From Hyaloscypha bicolor E (taxonomy: Eukaryota > Ascomycota > Leotiomycetes > Helotiales > Hyaloscyphaceae): a stretch of 64,000 nt of DNA. Shown here piece by piece: positions 22,000 to 34,071 of the stretch. The position numbers were made by a program, and so were the translations under genes. Within the stretch, counting starts at the first letter, position 1. Each line of letters starts with the position of its first letter. The stretch lies in assembly GCF_002865645.1 (NCBI RefSeq), contig NW_020194558.1:1640014-1704013 (forward strand). Reading direction: 5' to 3'. The notes beneath the pieces are model-generated. The model was not told the DNA's origin. It made no database searches and worked only from the letters and a program-made list of their open reading frames with translations.

Positions 22000-24978
22000 T
22001 CATGAGAAATCATCATCCCCACTTCTGCCACCGTTCTGCTGTTCCCCGTCAATGACATCCACTCTCAACACCAGCTCTTTCGTCTCCCGTGCGATCTCGA
22101 ACGCGATGGGTGGCAAGGATTGATTCCACTGTCTCCACGTCCGTTCGCCCTCGTCGTCTTCTCTTCCTTCGTTGGCGATTGCTCGGCCCTTCTCTCCTGC
22201 GTCGAGGATACGCTGTCTTAACGTCGCTAGTTTCCGCACGATTGGCTCGCCTTGATTTCTTAATGATGAGTTGCCTGTAGATGACATAGCTGTCTCGGTC
22301 GAGGACACGACGGTGCCGACGACATCAGCAATAGCGGTGATTTGGGTGGAAATCGCTGTAATCCCTGCTTCTGAGCGGATAGATGAGACAAGTGACTGGA
22401 TATTCTGGACCAACAAGGCTGTCTGATCGTCGAGGTAGATCTAAATCTGGTCAGAATATGGAAAGATAGGGACTTGATGATGGTATCACCTTGAGTTCTT
22501 CGACATCACTGTCTTGGGTTCTGATGCCGAAACCGACGCCCATTGGTGCAGGAGGCAGGTTCTTGTTCACTCCGTTCATCATACCATTCTGGCCTCGAGA
22601 CATGGAACGATTACGTCCGGCCCAAGACTCCTTTCCTGAGCTTCTGGGTCGCATATTTGTTGATTCACGGGGCGAGTTTACGGGGCTGTACATTGAAGAG
22701 TCGGCGCTGATGCGGTTGCTCCGCAGCCCTTGGAATGGTGGGGGAGGGTTGTCTTGTCTTGGATCACGGACAGGGAAGAATCCTGTTGTGTCTACAGGTT
22801 CTAGTTGTCCATCATCATCATCTTCGAGTTCTCCCGCCGGGGTAGGCCGTATCTTGACAGTTCTGACGAGCTCAACCACTGCTGCCGTGAGATGCGAAGC
22901 TGCAGCATCAAGCAATGAAACTGGAGAAAGTCCACTTGCTGCAATGAAATTCTTCGAGGCTGTGATTAAGTTGTTTGCCGTCGCTGACACCCTTGACTTC
23001 AGTTTAGCTTGCTGCAGAGCCAATTCACCGCTGCTGGGTGGTGCTTCGTCAATGTCTTGTGTTATCCTCCGTACATTGACAATAACAGAGTTCATGAACT
23101 CGTTGACTCTCCCCGGATCATCGGTGCGTGCTGTTCTCAAGAGCTCGTCGATCGAAATCTGGAATTTAGTGACATGGACATCCTTGACCATACCGTCATC
23201 TTGGGTGAAGCCACTGTCCTTGGCGTACTTCGCCACATCTTGCTGAATCGTGAGACCAATGGACGATGCCCTTAGAGAGCGGAGTTGCGTCTTCGTCCTG
23301 GCGTACCGATTTCTCCAGTCCTTGACTTCCTCTTCTAACTTGTTGACAGTATTCGAGAGTTGATCCTCTCTTTCATACGACTGTCCACTTCGTTCTGAAA
23401 GAACACGCATTTCTCGGAGAAATTCTTGAGCTTCCTGTCGAACTTCTTCAGTCACTCTTTGTTGTCGATCAAGTTCTGATCTCAGCTCGTCATTTTCCCG
23501 TTCCAGATCAGCGTTGCCGCCCATGCCCCTTGATCCAGCCCCACTAGAACGAAGATCCTCTAATTGTGCGCGTAGTTCCCTCTCCGTATTCGTTTGTTGC
23601 GTTTGAGTGCTTCGGACTCGATCTAATTCTGACTGCAGAGACTCGTTGAGATTTTGTGCATCCGCAAGCTTGTTCTCCAGGTCCATTCTCATATCTGACC
23701 ATTCCTTCTTTTCCATATTGGCTGCCGTTGCTCGACTTCTCTCACCATCCAGAACGCTGTTCAGTTCGTCATCTTTTTGCTTGAGCGAGTCTTCCATGGC
23801 GTCGAGCTTTTCTCGCAGCTCGGCAACCTGTTGTTGGTAATCATCAATGAGCTTCTTGTCGGTCTGAGCATGATATTAGCAAAATTCAGAAAAAAGAGAC
23901 CTTCAGCACATACTTCAGAACCTCCCGTGCTCTTCTTCCTTTCCCTATTTTGCGCAGCCCCTTCTAGGCCAAAGGCATCTCCATCATCGTCATCATTATC
24001 CTCCCCACCGGTCTCATCGTCTTCCACCATTGTGCTCTTGTTGGGGACAATCGTATTACTCTGAAATGTCTTTGGAGTTGGTCGGCCGTAATCATTAGGA
24101 GGCATTCCAGGGGACGGTGGTATGCCCTGTCCTCCATTCCCATTCAATGGAGGTCGTGGCCCGTTTCGTGATTCGCTTCTCATAGAGTATGCTGCTATAG
24201 AACTTGCATCTGAAGGTCGGCGCCGTCCTCCCAGCCCGTTAACGGGAGTTCCATTTCCATTTCTACTCGGTGGTCCTCGCATAGATGCAGGGCTTCCCAT
24301 GCGACTCATATCTCCTGCTGCAAAGCGCGGGAATCTCCGCTCCAATTCATAGAAGACATCAGTTGCCAAGTCGCGAAACCTTGGAGGTGGTAGGGTCGAG
24401 AGCTTTTGTCTGGCCTGGTTCCGCTTTGGATGGAATGAATCCTTGGGTAGGAGATATGGTGGTGGGCCTCCACTGTTCCCATTTGGCGTCCTCCTTCCAC
24501 TGTCTTGTCTCCGCAGCAACTCGTCGAAGACGTCTGTACTCAGTTCTTGGAACTGGACAGGTGATAGCCGTAGCAGCTTGTCCCTTGCTTTGTTCGGCCT
24601 CGGGTTGCCCTTCTCATCGCGCAGCGACGCTGCCAGATATCTCTTGAGCGCGACATAATGTTCTGAAAGCGTGGCTTCGAATGATTCGTCCTTCCTGCTC
24701 CTTCCACTCTCACTCTGTGCGTATAATCCCGTACCAACACTCGATCGCGCTATCGAAGCTGGGGGTGAAGGTCCTCCTGGACTCCCACCAGAATCTCCTC
24801 TGGGAGGGAATCCGTTCATCGTGCCGTTGGAGCCACTCGAAATTGGCGGTGAAATAAGCTGTCCACGGTTGTTGGGAGAGTAGGGAGAGTCGTCGCCGTT
24901 CTGGTATTTTGAAATACCTGACCATTCGCTCCCTCCTCCTACAGAAACAGGCGACAAGGGGCCATTTCGACCATTCAT
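22000..24978 (-). CDS. spaA: Polarisome scaffold protein SpaA (Spa2 family)
   Basis: Three exons: 24978-23914, 23863-22490 and 22440-22000, all joined in phase 0, giving 959 aa. Spa2-type proteins organise actin cables and signalling at growing hyphal tips. After a Ser/Gly/Pro-rich start there are two GIT/SHD repeats (LSEHYVALKRYLA near residue 105 and DSFHPKRNQARQKLSTLPPPRFRDLATDVFYELE split over the next 90 residues; the common core is KLxxLxxxxFxELxTDVxxEL). A long coiled coil follows at about residues 357-560, then a conserved C-terminal globular domain including a helical region (FQISIDELLRTARTD) and acidic, Pro-rich linkers. I start at the ATG of MNGRNGPLSP. The frame continues upstream only from a GTG. 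Length and order agree with fungal SpaA. Confidence 0.93.
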
Positions 24979-26373
24979 TGTAGATGTCCCGAGGTATGTG
25001 GTGGCTTTTCGACTAATTGCTTTCTCCTCCACCGCAATCCTCGCTCAACGTTATTGAATGCTGGGCCCTCAGAACATTCACCAGAATTGGACAGGATAAA
25101 GTCGAAAGGTTATCGTTCGGCGCATACAAATCTGCCGCAGCTTGCAACGACTTAGAGTCCTTGAAACCGTGAAACGTCGAAGGACTGGCAGGGTTGTCAA
25201 AGCGAGCGCCAGCGGTTCGCTCACCGTGCGACTGGGCCGTGATTAAAATTATCGTGGATTATTGTACTTTCGTGAGTATGGCTGGTAAGGACCGTGGACT
25301 GTGATGCTGCACAGTTGACAGTGGTGAGGCTGGAGTGGGAGATGCGCTGTCTGTTGGATGCGTTTCCTTGATTCCCCCTTTGAGGGCTGTCGGGTGGAAG
25401 CGGCGCGTAGAAGTCTAGGATTCGTTTAAAGGGGAGAGCCAGGCCCAGGCAATCGATAAGCTTTTTTTTCCAACGGATTTACGCTTTTGATCGCAGGCAG
25501 CATTGAAACGGGAAGGGATCGCCAGTGAAGTCAGTCTCTCATTGCCTCAATGTCGTTGGGTGAGGAAGGAAGAAGTATAGTTTGAACACTGAAGGAAGAG
25601 CCGCGACTTCCTTTCAGCATGTAGTCAGTTCACTTAGCAGCATTGTTCCAACCCAGCATACCTCATCTCTCCCAATCCAAATTATCACTGGCGTCAAGTC
25701 CTAGTCCGGCGTCCGCAAGGCACAATCGCTTCAGGGGGTAATTGGCTCAGAGTGGCTTTGCGTCGCAACCAGCCCACAGCGATTGGCCAGAGGCGCTGAG
25801 CATTGAAATATCATCTCTGTCAAAAAGAAGCGAGAGTGATCTTTCCGCGCCCATGACGACGATAGCTTCGTGAGCATCCTGGAGCGTCGTTACTCTTCGA
25901 TTTGGCATCCCGATGCTGTCATATGGCGGGGACCTGCGTTGGCGTTGGCCACTTGGCAAGCCATCACCCGAACGTTTGCATTCTGTGACCTTTCGTCGGG
26001 AAATGCTGCTTCTCGGCTTCCGGGCTTCTGGAATATTCAATTCAGGCGGGTCCAAGGAGTGACCCCCGGACTCCAACAATTTCCAAGGATCATCGGTCAG
26101 AGACCATATTCATCTGCTCGCCGAGATTCTTAGATTCGCAGCCCTATGCGGCTCACAGCTCACACGACCTGATGTGTTGGCATTAAATCGCCAAGCAAGG
26201 GCACAGTACCATTTATCACCTCGTAGCCTCATGACTTCCCCATTGAGACATTCGCTAGCACTTACTGTCTTAGATAAATGGGATAATGCCCCTTCCCGAG
26301 AACTTCAACTCCTTCCTTTGAATGGGTATCCCGGACCAGAACGCCAGACCATGATGCAATTCCCATGCAATTT
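24979..26373. other. Intergenic between spaA and SSU72
   Basis: This contains the upstream region of spaA (about 1 kb, typical for a hyphal polarity gene) and the 3' flank of SSU72. Open frames near 25747-26133 on both strands have no support. Confidence 0.4.
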
Positions 26374-27199
26374 TCAAAACCACGCCAAAGTCCATACCGC
26401 TGGCAAGTTTGGCCATCTCTCCTGCCACTCTCCAATTATCTCCGGTACTCGCTCATCAAACCCAGATCTACTAGCCGCGTTTCCACTGTCAAACCCTACC
26501 GGGTCCAGAGTTCTCTCTTCTGCCGCTGCCTTGTTCAAAGAGTCTGCGAGGTCAAGAATGGCCCGGCCTCCGGTCAACGCTTCCTCATGATTATCCTTGA
26601 TATCGACATTGATGACATGTACTGGTCGATTCAAAGGGGATCCTCGGCTGAGAAGATCGTCGATGACAGCGTCCCAGCATCTTTCTTCACAAGTAATGAC
26701 CACATCCACAACCCCTCCTTCCACGCCTTCGCTGCCTCTGTCTGCACTGTGCTCCAACCTAGGCACCCCAATCTGCCAGTCCTGCCATCTTTCTGGACCC
26801 CATTTGACCCCTCTGTTCCGCCCTAACATATTCAGTATACCATTCGCCCGGTATAGACGTGGGTCTTTCGCCTCTAGTTCCTTGTACATGCTGTCGTAGG
26901 AAGTTTTGTTGAATTGGTAGACATTGGGCTGGGAGATTGAGGGTCCCGGAAGACGGACTAGAGATCCTGTACCAAACGAAATGACGGGATAATTCGCTGC
27001 TGCAAGTCGGAGATGCGATTCCATAGATCTGTAGCACAAAGTCAGCACTTTGCCGGCAGAAGCGTGCCATGCAAACTGACCTGTTCTGATTGCTGGCACA
27101 GACAGTGCAGAACTTGAGCTTGAATCCACCTTGATCTGGACCACTTCCATTCGATGAAGTGCCATTCGCTGCTTGTGCTTGTGCTAGTGCTTGAGCCAT
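26374..27199 (-). CDS. SSU72: RNA polymerase II CTD phosphatase Ssu72
   Basis: Two exons, 27199-27081 and 27028-26374, encode 257 aa. Ssu72 removes phosphate from Ser5 of the RNA polymerase II C-terminal repeat and works in the cleavage and polyadenylation complex in the nucleus. The splice falls inside the active-site loop and rebuilds the protein-tyrosine-phosphatase signature [12 protein letters not shown] (C-x5-R). Further conserved segments are [11 protein letters not shown], the helical [18 protein letters not shown], and [19 protein letters not shown] near the end with its acid residue. The N-terminal 25 residues (Ala, Gln, Gly, Ser) are a variable extension. The C-terminal [13 protein letters not shown] is usual for filamentous fungi. 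Confidence 0.95.
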
Positions 27200-29440
27200 G
27201 ATTGCCGGTGTTGTTTCGTGGATGTTCGAGATATGCTAGTTGGGAAATCTACGTGTTGCCTCAGCAGGACGTGGCTACATTCGCAGGCAGTCTGTGGTCT
27301 TCGTCACCGTGGCGTAACTTCTCGTAGTCAGCTCTCTGTCAAAGTGAAGGTACGGTGTGAAAGCGAGGGAGCTTGACAGCATTCAGGAATATAAGTTGCG
27401 TAAAAAAGATTGTGTCATCACGAAGAATAAGACAGCTCCAATAAATAGTATTCATCACGTTGCGGGTTGGAAGGAGTACAGGAGGTGAGTACGTACCAGG
27501 CGTTACTTCATGGCAGTCATTGAATTTGTGAGGGTTGTTGTTGTGGGCCCCAAGCTTGAAGTTGCACGAGATGTTCTTGGGAGAAAAGGCAATTTGTTCT
27601 AGAATTCGCTTAAGCACGACATCAAAGCCGGCTCGTTTACCTAGACAAGCCATTTGTGCATAAATATCTTTCAGCTGGAATGTTTAATAATCTTCACAAT
27701 GGAACTATGAAGCACAGTGATCTATTCATCAATGAGACGAGTGTATATCAGAAATTCCTTATACGCTTCTTGCAAAACGTCACTTCGTCGAAGCAAGCTT
27801 CTCAGGAAATCCCTCACGTGATCGACCGTATTTCCACGATATTGCAGGATATGTTTGTAGAAAGAGGGTTTGCTGAACAATTATTGAATTCCATTTCTCA
27901 AAGGGAAACCCTCGGGGCATCCGCCACCAGACAGCCGACCTCAATTTCCATCTCGCTAGCGTGCCGCCCCCTTTTCTCCTAGTTTTGGCAATCGGATGAA
28001 AATAGGGCAGGTGTGCAAGCACGAAGCCGATGATTCTTGCCCCTAAGCCTGTCAACATGTGCTAAACTGACCAGCAGACCTACGCGGCGCTGACGGCTTT
28101 AAAGTTTCCCACTTGTGCATGCGTTAAGGTTAGTCGTCGGGAGGGTTGTAGGGTGCATGATATCGAGCTAAAAAAGGGACACCAGGGAGATCACAATACC
28201 ACGAAACTTAGCACGAGCGGATGGGAAAATTCACTTATCTCATTAGTATTGATCTGATCGCCGTAGTAAACATTTGAAGGTTACTGTATTCTCTTGTGAT
28301 TTTTTGGGGCGTCCCCCTTGCAGCCGTTTCTGGCCCGTTGGTTGTTGGGCGCCACAGCAGCCCTGCAGAGAAGCACAAACAGAGGCCTCTCTTGATTGGC
28401 CATGCTGTGAATCGTCCGCATGTGTCCTGGATTGTTTCAAGTCCTGGCCGCCCCATTCTTCTGCGCCGTAAATAGATCTTGGCCTGGATGAGATATTGCA
28501 GCCCGTCCCCAGAAGCCGGCCAGGGATTTTCAGATCGTGGGCTTTATGAACTCCGCCCAGTCGCCAACAGAGTCCCATTATCGACGAAGGATCTCCCACG
28601 TATTCCTCCCTTCCTGGCCAGCACCCTCTGCCGTCACGTGTGCTCAACCAAACAGACAGACAGAAAGAAAGAACAGAAAGAAAGATACACGGCCACAGAC
28701 GTCGGCGCGCCATCGCTCGCTGCGGGGTCCTTCCCTGTCCATATCGAAGACTTTGAGGCGCTTTGTGTGTCGGGCGCTTGCACTGCACCCACGAATCGAG
28801 GAACGAGAACTCGAAGCTGCTCAAGCGACCTGAGCGCGTTCCCAGTCCAGTTCAGATTCTTGTCGATTCACCGCTGAAGAACACCCCCTAGCGTCTGACA
28901 GAAGGGGACCCATCGCTGGTTCTCTTGCCTCTCCGAAGCCCATTGCGTGCTTACCATTGGGTGCAACGGTGGCCGTGGGGTCAGCGTGCTCCTTGGTCTC
29001 TTCGAGGATCTGAATAATCTGATCTTTTCGTGTCCGAAGCGTCAACCTGGTTGATCGACTCCCAGCCGGCATCGCCTGCTAATCCTCGAATTTGCACTGC
29101 CTTGGCCGGATTCGTCTCGAAAGCGCGTCTGTCGCGCCAAACTGAACGTCCTGTCGCAACAACATTCAAACATTCATCACCGAATCCGAATAATCGCAGC
29201 TGCCCAGTCACCGCTGATCAACGGCTCCACGTTGGTCGATCTCGAGGCGCAGCGATTCGAGCTGTCTCCGAGGGGTTTCGAGTGCTCTACAACAACTCTT
29301 GTGCGAGCGTTTGCACTGGTGCAATTCCCAAGGCTTGCTGGCAAGCTTCCGCCAGTTGGTCATCATCGAACGAAACAACATCAGTTGACACGGACCTTTC
29401 GCGCCTGTTATAGAAGATCCCCACAAGCCGATTCTCCAAA
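27200..29440. other. Intergenic, 2.2 kb
   Basis: Several medium-length frames on both strands (up to 193 codons on the minus strand near 28243-28824) look like shadows of compositionally biased 5' flanking DNA. The last kilobase is likely promoter and leader of the SH3 gene. Confidence 0.4.
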
Positions 29441-31171
29441 ATGGCAGCGGTCATGTCGCCGACGATGGAGACGGTCTCTCCAGCGACTTCTTCATCACCG
29501 GTATCCTCCCCGTCCTCGAATCCAAACCATCCGCCATTACCGCCGCTGATCACATCACCGCCTTCGCGCCGGTCAATCTTGCAACGACCTACCTCATATG
29601 CGTCGAAAAACAGATTATCACAATATTCGACTAATTCCATCCCTTCAAGATCACGGCCACCATCGCACATATTCCCGGTGTTCCATTCGAGTTTACCTTA
29701 CACAACCGTCCGAGACTTTGCCTATCCAGTAACACACCCTATGCACTATGGCCCGCCCCCAGAGCCATCACAACCGCAGTCTGGTTTCTCGACACCCGCG
29801 AGCGAATCGAAGCGACTCTCGGATCCGCCAACTCCATGGGATAGCAGGGGCGGCTGGGCAGCTGGCCCATGGGGAAGTGATGATCGCCTCTCGAGAGGGG
29901 AGCAGTTAGCGCCTATACATTTTGGCGACGGCCCGCCATGGAGTGAGGATGAAGATCTTCAAAGCCCTGTTGTTGTCAGTTCGCGGCACAGAAAACACAA
30001 ATCATCAAGCAGTGCATTTGGAGGAATTGGCCAGGGACGCGGTAGAGGACGGGCTCGCAGAGAAGACGGGGAGAGGACTGCGAGTATGCTGAGCCAAGAA
30101 AATTATGAGCATGACCGAGGCTACTTTGTTGGTACTGGTGGCGACGGCAGCGAGAGATATTACGTGAATGAAGGTGACGAGGCTGATGGACCAGGAGGGG
30201 ATATTGTGACATATCCTCCAGAACAGGCTCGACACTCCACACTGGCGCCATATAATGTACCAGGACAGCGAGATTCACATTTTGCTACAACGCTACCAAG
30301 CAGATCCTATACCGATGAAGCGGGTGTCGAGTTTCGATCAGAATCAGAGACCTCGAGCCAAGCATCTTCTCCAGGATTAACACGTAATGATGAGTCTCGA
30401 TACTCGAGGGATTACCAATTTACCATTGCATCACCCGACGAAGAAATGCATGGGAAGGCTGTGGCACTTTTCGATTTTCAGCGAGAAAATGAGAATGAGC
30501 TCCCATTGGTAGAAGGACAAGTGATCTGGGTATCTTATCGACATGGTCAAGGTTGGCTGGTGGCTGAGGATCCAAGAACTCGAGAAAGCGGATTGGTCCC
30601 AGAAGAATATGTTCGATTATTAAGAGATATTCAAGGAGGATTGAATAGTCTGGTGGCAGCTCAACCAGGAGAGCAGTTGTTAAGCCCCGTAGGTCCTGAC
30701 TCTGGAACGCCTACACAAGCAGAGCATGGCCAAGCACAAGCACACACACCAGACCCCGAGCAAGCTCAAGCACGCGGGCACGCACCTCAGCCTAGTAATG
30801 GGGCAAACGGATATCAGCAGCCTATCGTCTCTACGTTTTCGACCTCTTCTGCGGATCTACACCCTTATCCACAACATCTGTTGGGCACACAAGCCGGCCA
30901 AGCTCCCCCTCAAGTTATCCATTATCATGGGCAACGCGGGGGAAGCCAAGCCAACACTCCGACCCTACCAACATCTCAGGAAGGTTCCCACGATCGAGCC
31001 AGCAGCCAGGACCCAAAAAATCGGAGGAAAGATGACAGCTCTAATACCACGCCTATTGCCACTCTTCCAGGTGCCAAACTGGAAGCCACAGCTTTACGAG
31101 AATCCGACAGTCCGGAAAGTGATACAACTGGTGAATCAGTGGGGGAGGAGAAAGAAGCTGCGACATCCTAG
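29441..31171 (+). CDS. SH3-domain protein, Nbp2/Skb5-like
   Basis: Single-exon frame of 576 aa starting at ATG 29441. Most of the protein is disordered, rich in Ser, Pro, Gln and Gly, with an RGRGRGR-type basic patch near residue 200. One clear SH3 domain lies at about residues 337-395: AVALFDFQRENENELPL, then VEGQVIWVSYRHGQGWLVAED and SGLVPEEYVRLL, containing the ALYDY-like, GxGWL and P-x-x-Y signatures. The domain is most like that of Nbp2/Skb5, adaptors that bring a PP2C phosphatase to MAP-kinase cascades and bind PAK kinases. The long Gln/His-rich C-terminus (about residues 410-576) is variable. The function by analogy is inference; the SH3 call is secure. Confidence 0.85.
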   Translation: MAAVMSPTMETVSPATSSSPVSSPSSNPNHPPLPPLITSPPSRRSILQRPTSYASKNRLSQYSTNSIPSRSRPPSHIFPVFHSSLPYTTVRDFAYPVTHPMHYGPPPEPSQPQSGFSTPASESKRLSDPPTPWDSRGGWAAGPWGSDDRLSRGEQLAPIHFGDGPPWSEDEDLQSPVVVSSRHRKHKSSSSAFGGIGQGRGRGRARREDGERTASMLSQENYEHDRGYFVGTGGDGSERYYVNEGDEADGPGGDIVTYPPEQARHSTLAPYNVPGQRDSHFATTLPSRSYTDEAGVEFRSESETSSQASSPGLTRNDESRYSRDYQFTIASPDEEMHGKAVALFDFQRENENELPLVEGQVIWVSYRHGQGWLVAEDPRTRESGLVPEEYVRLLRDIQGGLNSLVAAQPGEQLLSPVGPDSGTPTQAEHGQAQAHTPDPEQAQARGHAPQPSNGANGYQQPIVSTFSTSSADLHPYPQHLLGTQAGQAPPQVIHYHGQRGGSQANTPTLPTSQEGSHDRASSQDPKNRRKDDSSNTTPIATLPGAKLEATALRESDSPESDTTGESVGEEKEAATS

Positions 31172-31792
31172 CCAGTTCATGCTCTAGTATACGAGAGCGC
31201 ACGAGAGGGGAGGAGATCTCATTTTCAGCGGGAGGGGTTTGGGGTCTGCGTTTTGCTCGGTTATTGCATTTCGAATACCCATTCATCGTCGGTTTGTTGC
31301 ATTTTCAGGGGAAAGATACACTCGCTTGATACACTGTTCCTGAACTCCATTGTATTATTGGGGCATGGGAGGGAGCACTTTGTACGAGCTGCATTGGGTG
31401 CATATAAGGTTGTTATGAACTCAATGACGGGTGGCATATTTTGCGTTGGTGGGGGTGTTATTGGGTATATTGCATGATTGTACGAGTTGACATTGAATAT
31501 TATGAGCGAGTATGACTAGAATGGCGGTAGTCAATAAATAGGAGACTGGAAGAAACGATTGAAAGATGAAGCTTGTCTTCGAAGGACGCTATGTCTCCGG
31601 GCTCACCATACGTCGATACCTTTACCAAGTGGTAATTTAAATATTGGCAGAGGAGAGGCTTCATCTCCTGGGATTCTATTTCTAATTTGCACAGTGAAGC
31701 TCTATTCCAGCATTTCGGGAAGGGCTTCTCAGGTACCTCTTCTGTACATAGATAGATGCCTTTTCTCGAGCACTTGTGGAAAGGGTGGGTAA
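31172..31792. other. Intergenic; may hold the first exon of the bZIP gene
   Basis: ATGs at 31566 and 31590 open short frames that end near GTAATT (31632), a possible donor. Neither could be joined with certainty to the bZIP exons downstream. Confidence 0.35.
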
Positions 31793-32773
31793 ATACCGCA
31801 CCTGATCGGGAACGCAGATCTCGGCGAGCCCAATCAGGACAAGCTTCACTCTCACGTTGAACATTATTTCATCCTCCCGAATTTCATCCCAGCTTCAACA
31901 GCACCTTCAAAGTACGATATCCGTACACCCTCAACCATCTTCCCAGATATCAACAACGGGTCAGCTGGGCCCGTAGAAACAATACAGTCATGTCTGGCGC
32001 CACCCCCACAAGTGAAGCAGTGCCCAGCCAGTTCAGAGCCATCTTCTTCCAACCATGTCAAGGACCTCTCCCAAAGAAACCACCTTGGCTGCGAGACCTC
32101 TGATTTTCTTAATTTATTTCCTCCAGAGTTAAATCTCGATCCAAGCAGCTTATATGTCACTTCTTCTGGACCCACTAATGGAACCGACATATCACCCTTC
32201 GAGTGTGTTGAACATGATTTCTTTGGGGATTTTAATCCCCTCAAGTTCGATATGTCTTGGAGCCCGTGCCCAGCGTACAACATGACGTCCAATTATCTTC
32301 CAATGGAGGAGCGTCTTCACAGCGTTTCTCGTCCCAACGACCTGTTCCGACTCGGGTCTTCAAAAGACGACTTAACCGGAGCTTTATATCCTCAACCTAA
32401 CCCTTATACGAATCCAGAGAGCCGAGCTCTAGCCCATCTGTCTCAAGGTGTGTATCCAACTGCCCTCTCAAGCCTTCTCTAACCCAATTTAGATCATCCT
32501 ACCTACCCTCAACAGCCTTTTACTTCAACGCCCTCCACCTCCATCCACCATCCACCATCCCTCTCTCCTCCCACGAACGCCCCTCCCTCGCGCATCCAAA
32601 AACGCAAAGTCAACACCCTAGCAGCTCGCAGGTACCGCCAGAAACGAGTCGATCAGATGAGTGACCTTGAGACGAAGCTGAAGGAAATCCGGGCTGAGAG
32701 GGATGCATTGAAAATGAAAGCTGCAAGGTTGGAGGGTGAAGTGGAGGTTTTGAGGGTGTTGGTGGGGAGGTGA
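31793..32773 (+). CDS. bZIP transcription factor, Gcn4/CPC1-like; 5' end unresolved
   Basis: Two secure pieces: an open frame from 31793 to 32447 and an exon 32493-32773, joined across a 45-bp intron (GTGTGT, CTAACCC branch, TTTAG) to give the codon G|AT. The second exon holds the bZIP: basic region NTLAARRYRQKRVDQ with the N-x-x-A-A-R-R-x-R signature, then a Leu-zipper heptad run (L at MSDLETKL, AERDALKM, LEGEVEVLRVLV). The upstream frame is Ser/Pro-rich with acidic hydrophobic patches (SDFLNLFPPELNLD, FECVEHDFFGDF) of the kind that activate transcription. No in-frame ATG exists between the stop at 31790-31792 and about 32250, so an upstream first exon is needed, most likely beginning near 31566-31590. 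Gcn4/CPC1 relatives control amino-acid starvation genes; the target set here is inference. Confidence 0.8.
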
Positions 32774-34071
32774 GGGGTTTGGAACTGTGTTCGGCTGCGC
32801 TTGAGGGATGACGGTAGAGAATGAGGAGGGTTAAAACCGTCATATTTCAGCCGTTACGGAATCATGTGAACAATTTGTACTCCTTTCTTTCTTTAGTTCA
32901 ACAGTCTTGATGTTATCTACCGCTCCTACATCATCCATCGCTTCAGCGCTCAGCAGATCCCTCCATCCATTGCTCTCCCCAATAGCTCATACTCTCTCCT
33001 AGCCACGCTACCCACTCCACTCATCAGCCATCCTGTGCAAAACGCTCCCAATCCCCCCGAGCGTAGAATGCTCAGACGGGGAGAAGTATCTGCGTGCATA
33101 GCCGCCCGCCACGTTTGAATCGCACTTGCGACGAGGAGGAAGACCAAGCGAGGAGGTTGTTTACCTAGTGTAGTGCTCGTGCCTCTCACGTGCTCCGCCT
33201 TGCCCTTTTTTGTGGGTGTTATATAACCAAATAAGCGATTTCTGTTCAATAGAGGTCTCCAGTCACAAACTCTAAGTGAGTTTGAGTGAACGCAACTTGT
33301 AAATCCTTGCACTAGCTGCTCAAGGTTAAGGATGTTAGTAACGCCCTATGTAACCGCGAGGTTCGACGATAGGGAAAGGCGGCTTAGAAGAGATATGCTC
33401 TGCCACAAGTAAACCAAGCGAAAGCTGAGTTTCTTGGTCCGAAAGGATTTCTTTTGCTTCTTGATTCTTCGTTTGTGCTGTATGTCGCATTTTACACTTG
33501 TTTTTGCCCAGAGCTCGCGAAAGGGGTTGGATTCGCTAAGCGAGGCCATGGTCGCATTTCCCAATTTCTGCCCAACATTGAACACACTAGCTTGCTATTC
33601 TTTTACTTTCACATGTAATACGGGGAAGGCAATTGGGGTTCAGCTATTTGTGTTCTCGAATTTCAAAAATGGGGCAGGCAAGTGACAAGTGCCGTCCACA
33701 GAGTGGAGAAAGCCTCTACAGCCACGACGGTACAGAGAAAGGTGATATCCAGATCAAGCAGAGTTCCTCTTCTTCCAGGTTCCCATTCTAGAATCTAAGC
33801 ACTTTTCAATTCAGCTTTCCCGGTCCTGGTCTATTCACGGATCTACTCTGTGCGCTCTCTCATTGAGGCTGGGGGAGATCGCAGCGATTGGGCCAACTTC
33901 TCTCACAGCCTGACCTGCTCTTTCAACCAAGAGTAACCCCAGGGGCCATGCCTCCTAATGCCAGGCGAGAACTTGCTTGAGATCTTTCATTGAACTAACA
34001 ATACAGACCTAGGGTTCGCGAGTCTCGAGCTCAAAGAGGCTCGCGGTAAGCCATAGCAACAAGAACAAAAA
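32774..34071. other. Intergenic between two convergent genes
   Basis: No supported gene. Frames under 125 codons only. An inverted repeat around 34016-34046 (TCGCGAGTC... GAGGCTCGCGG) could form a hairpin. Confidence 0.4.
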
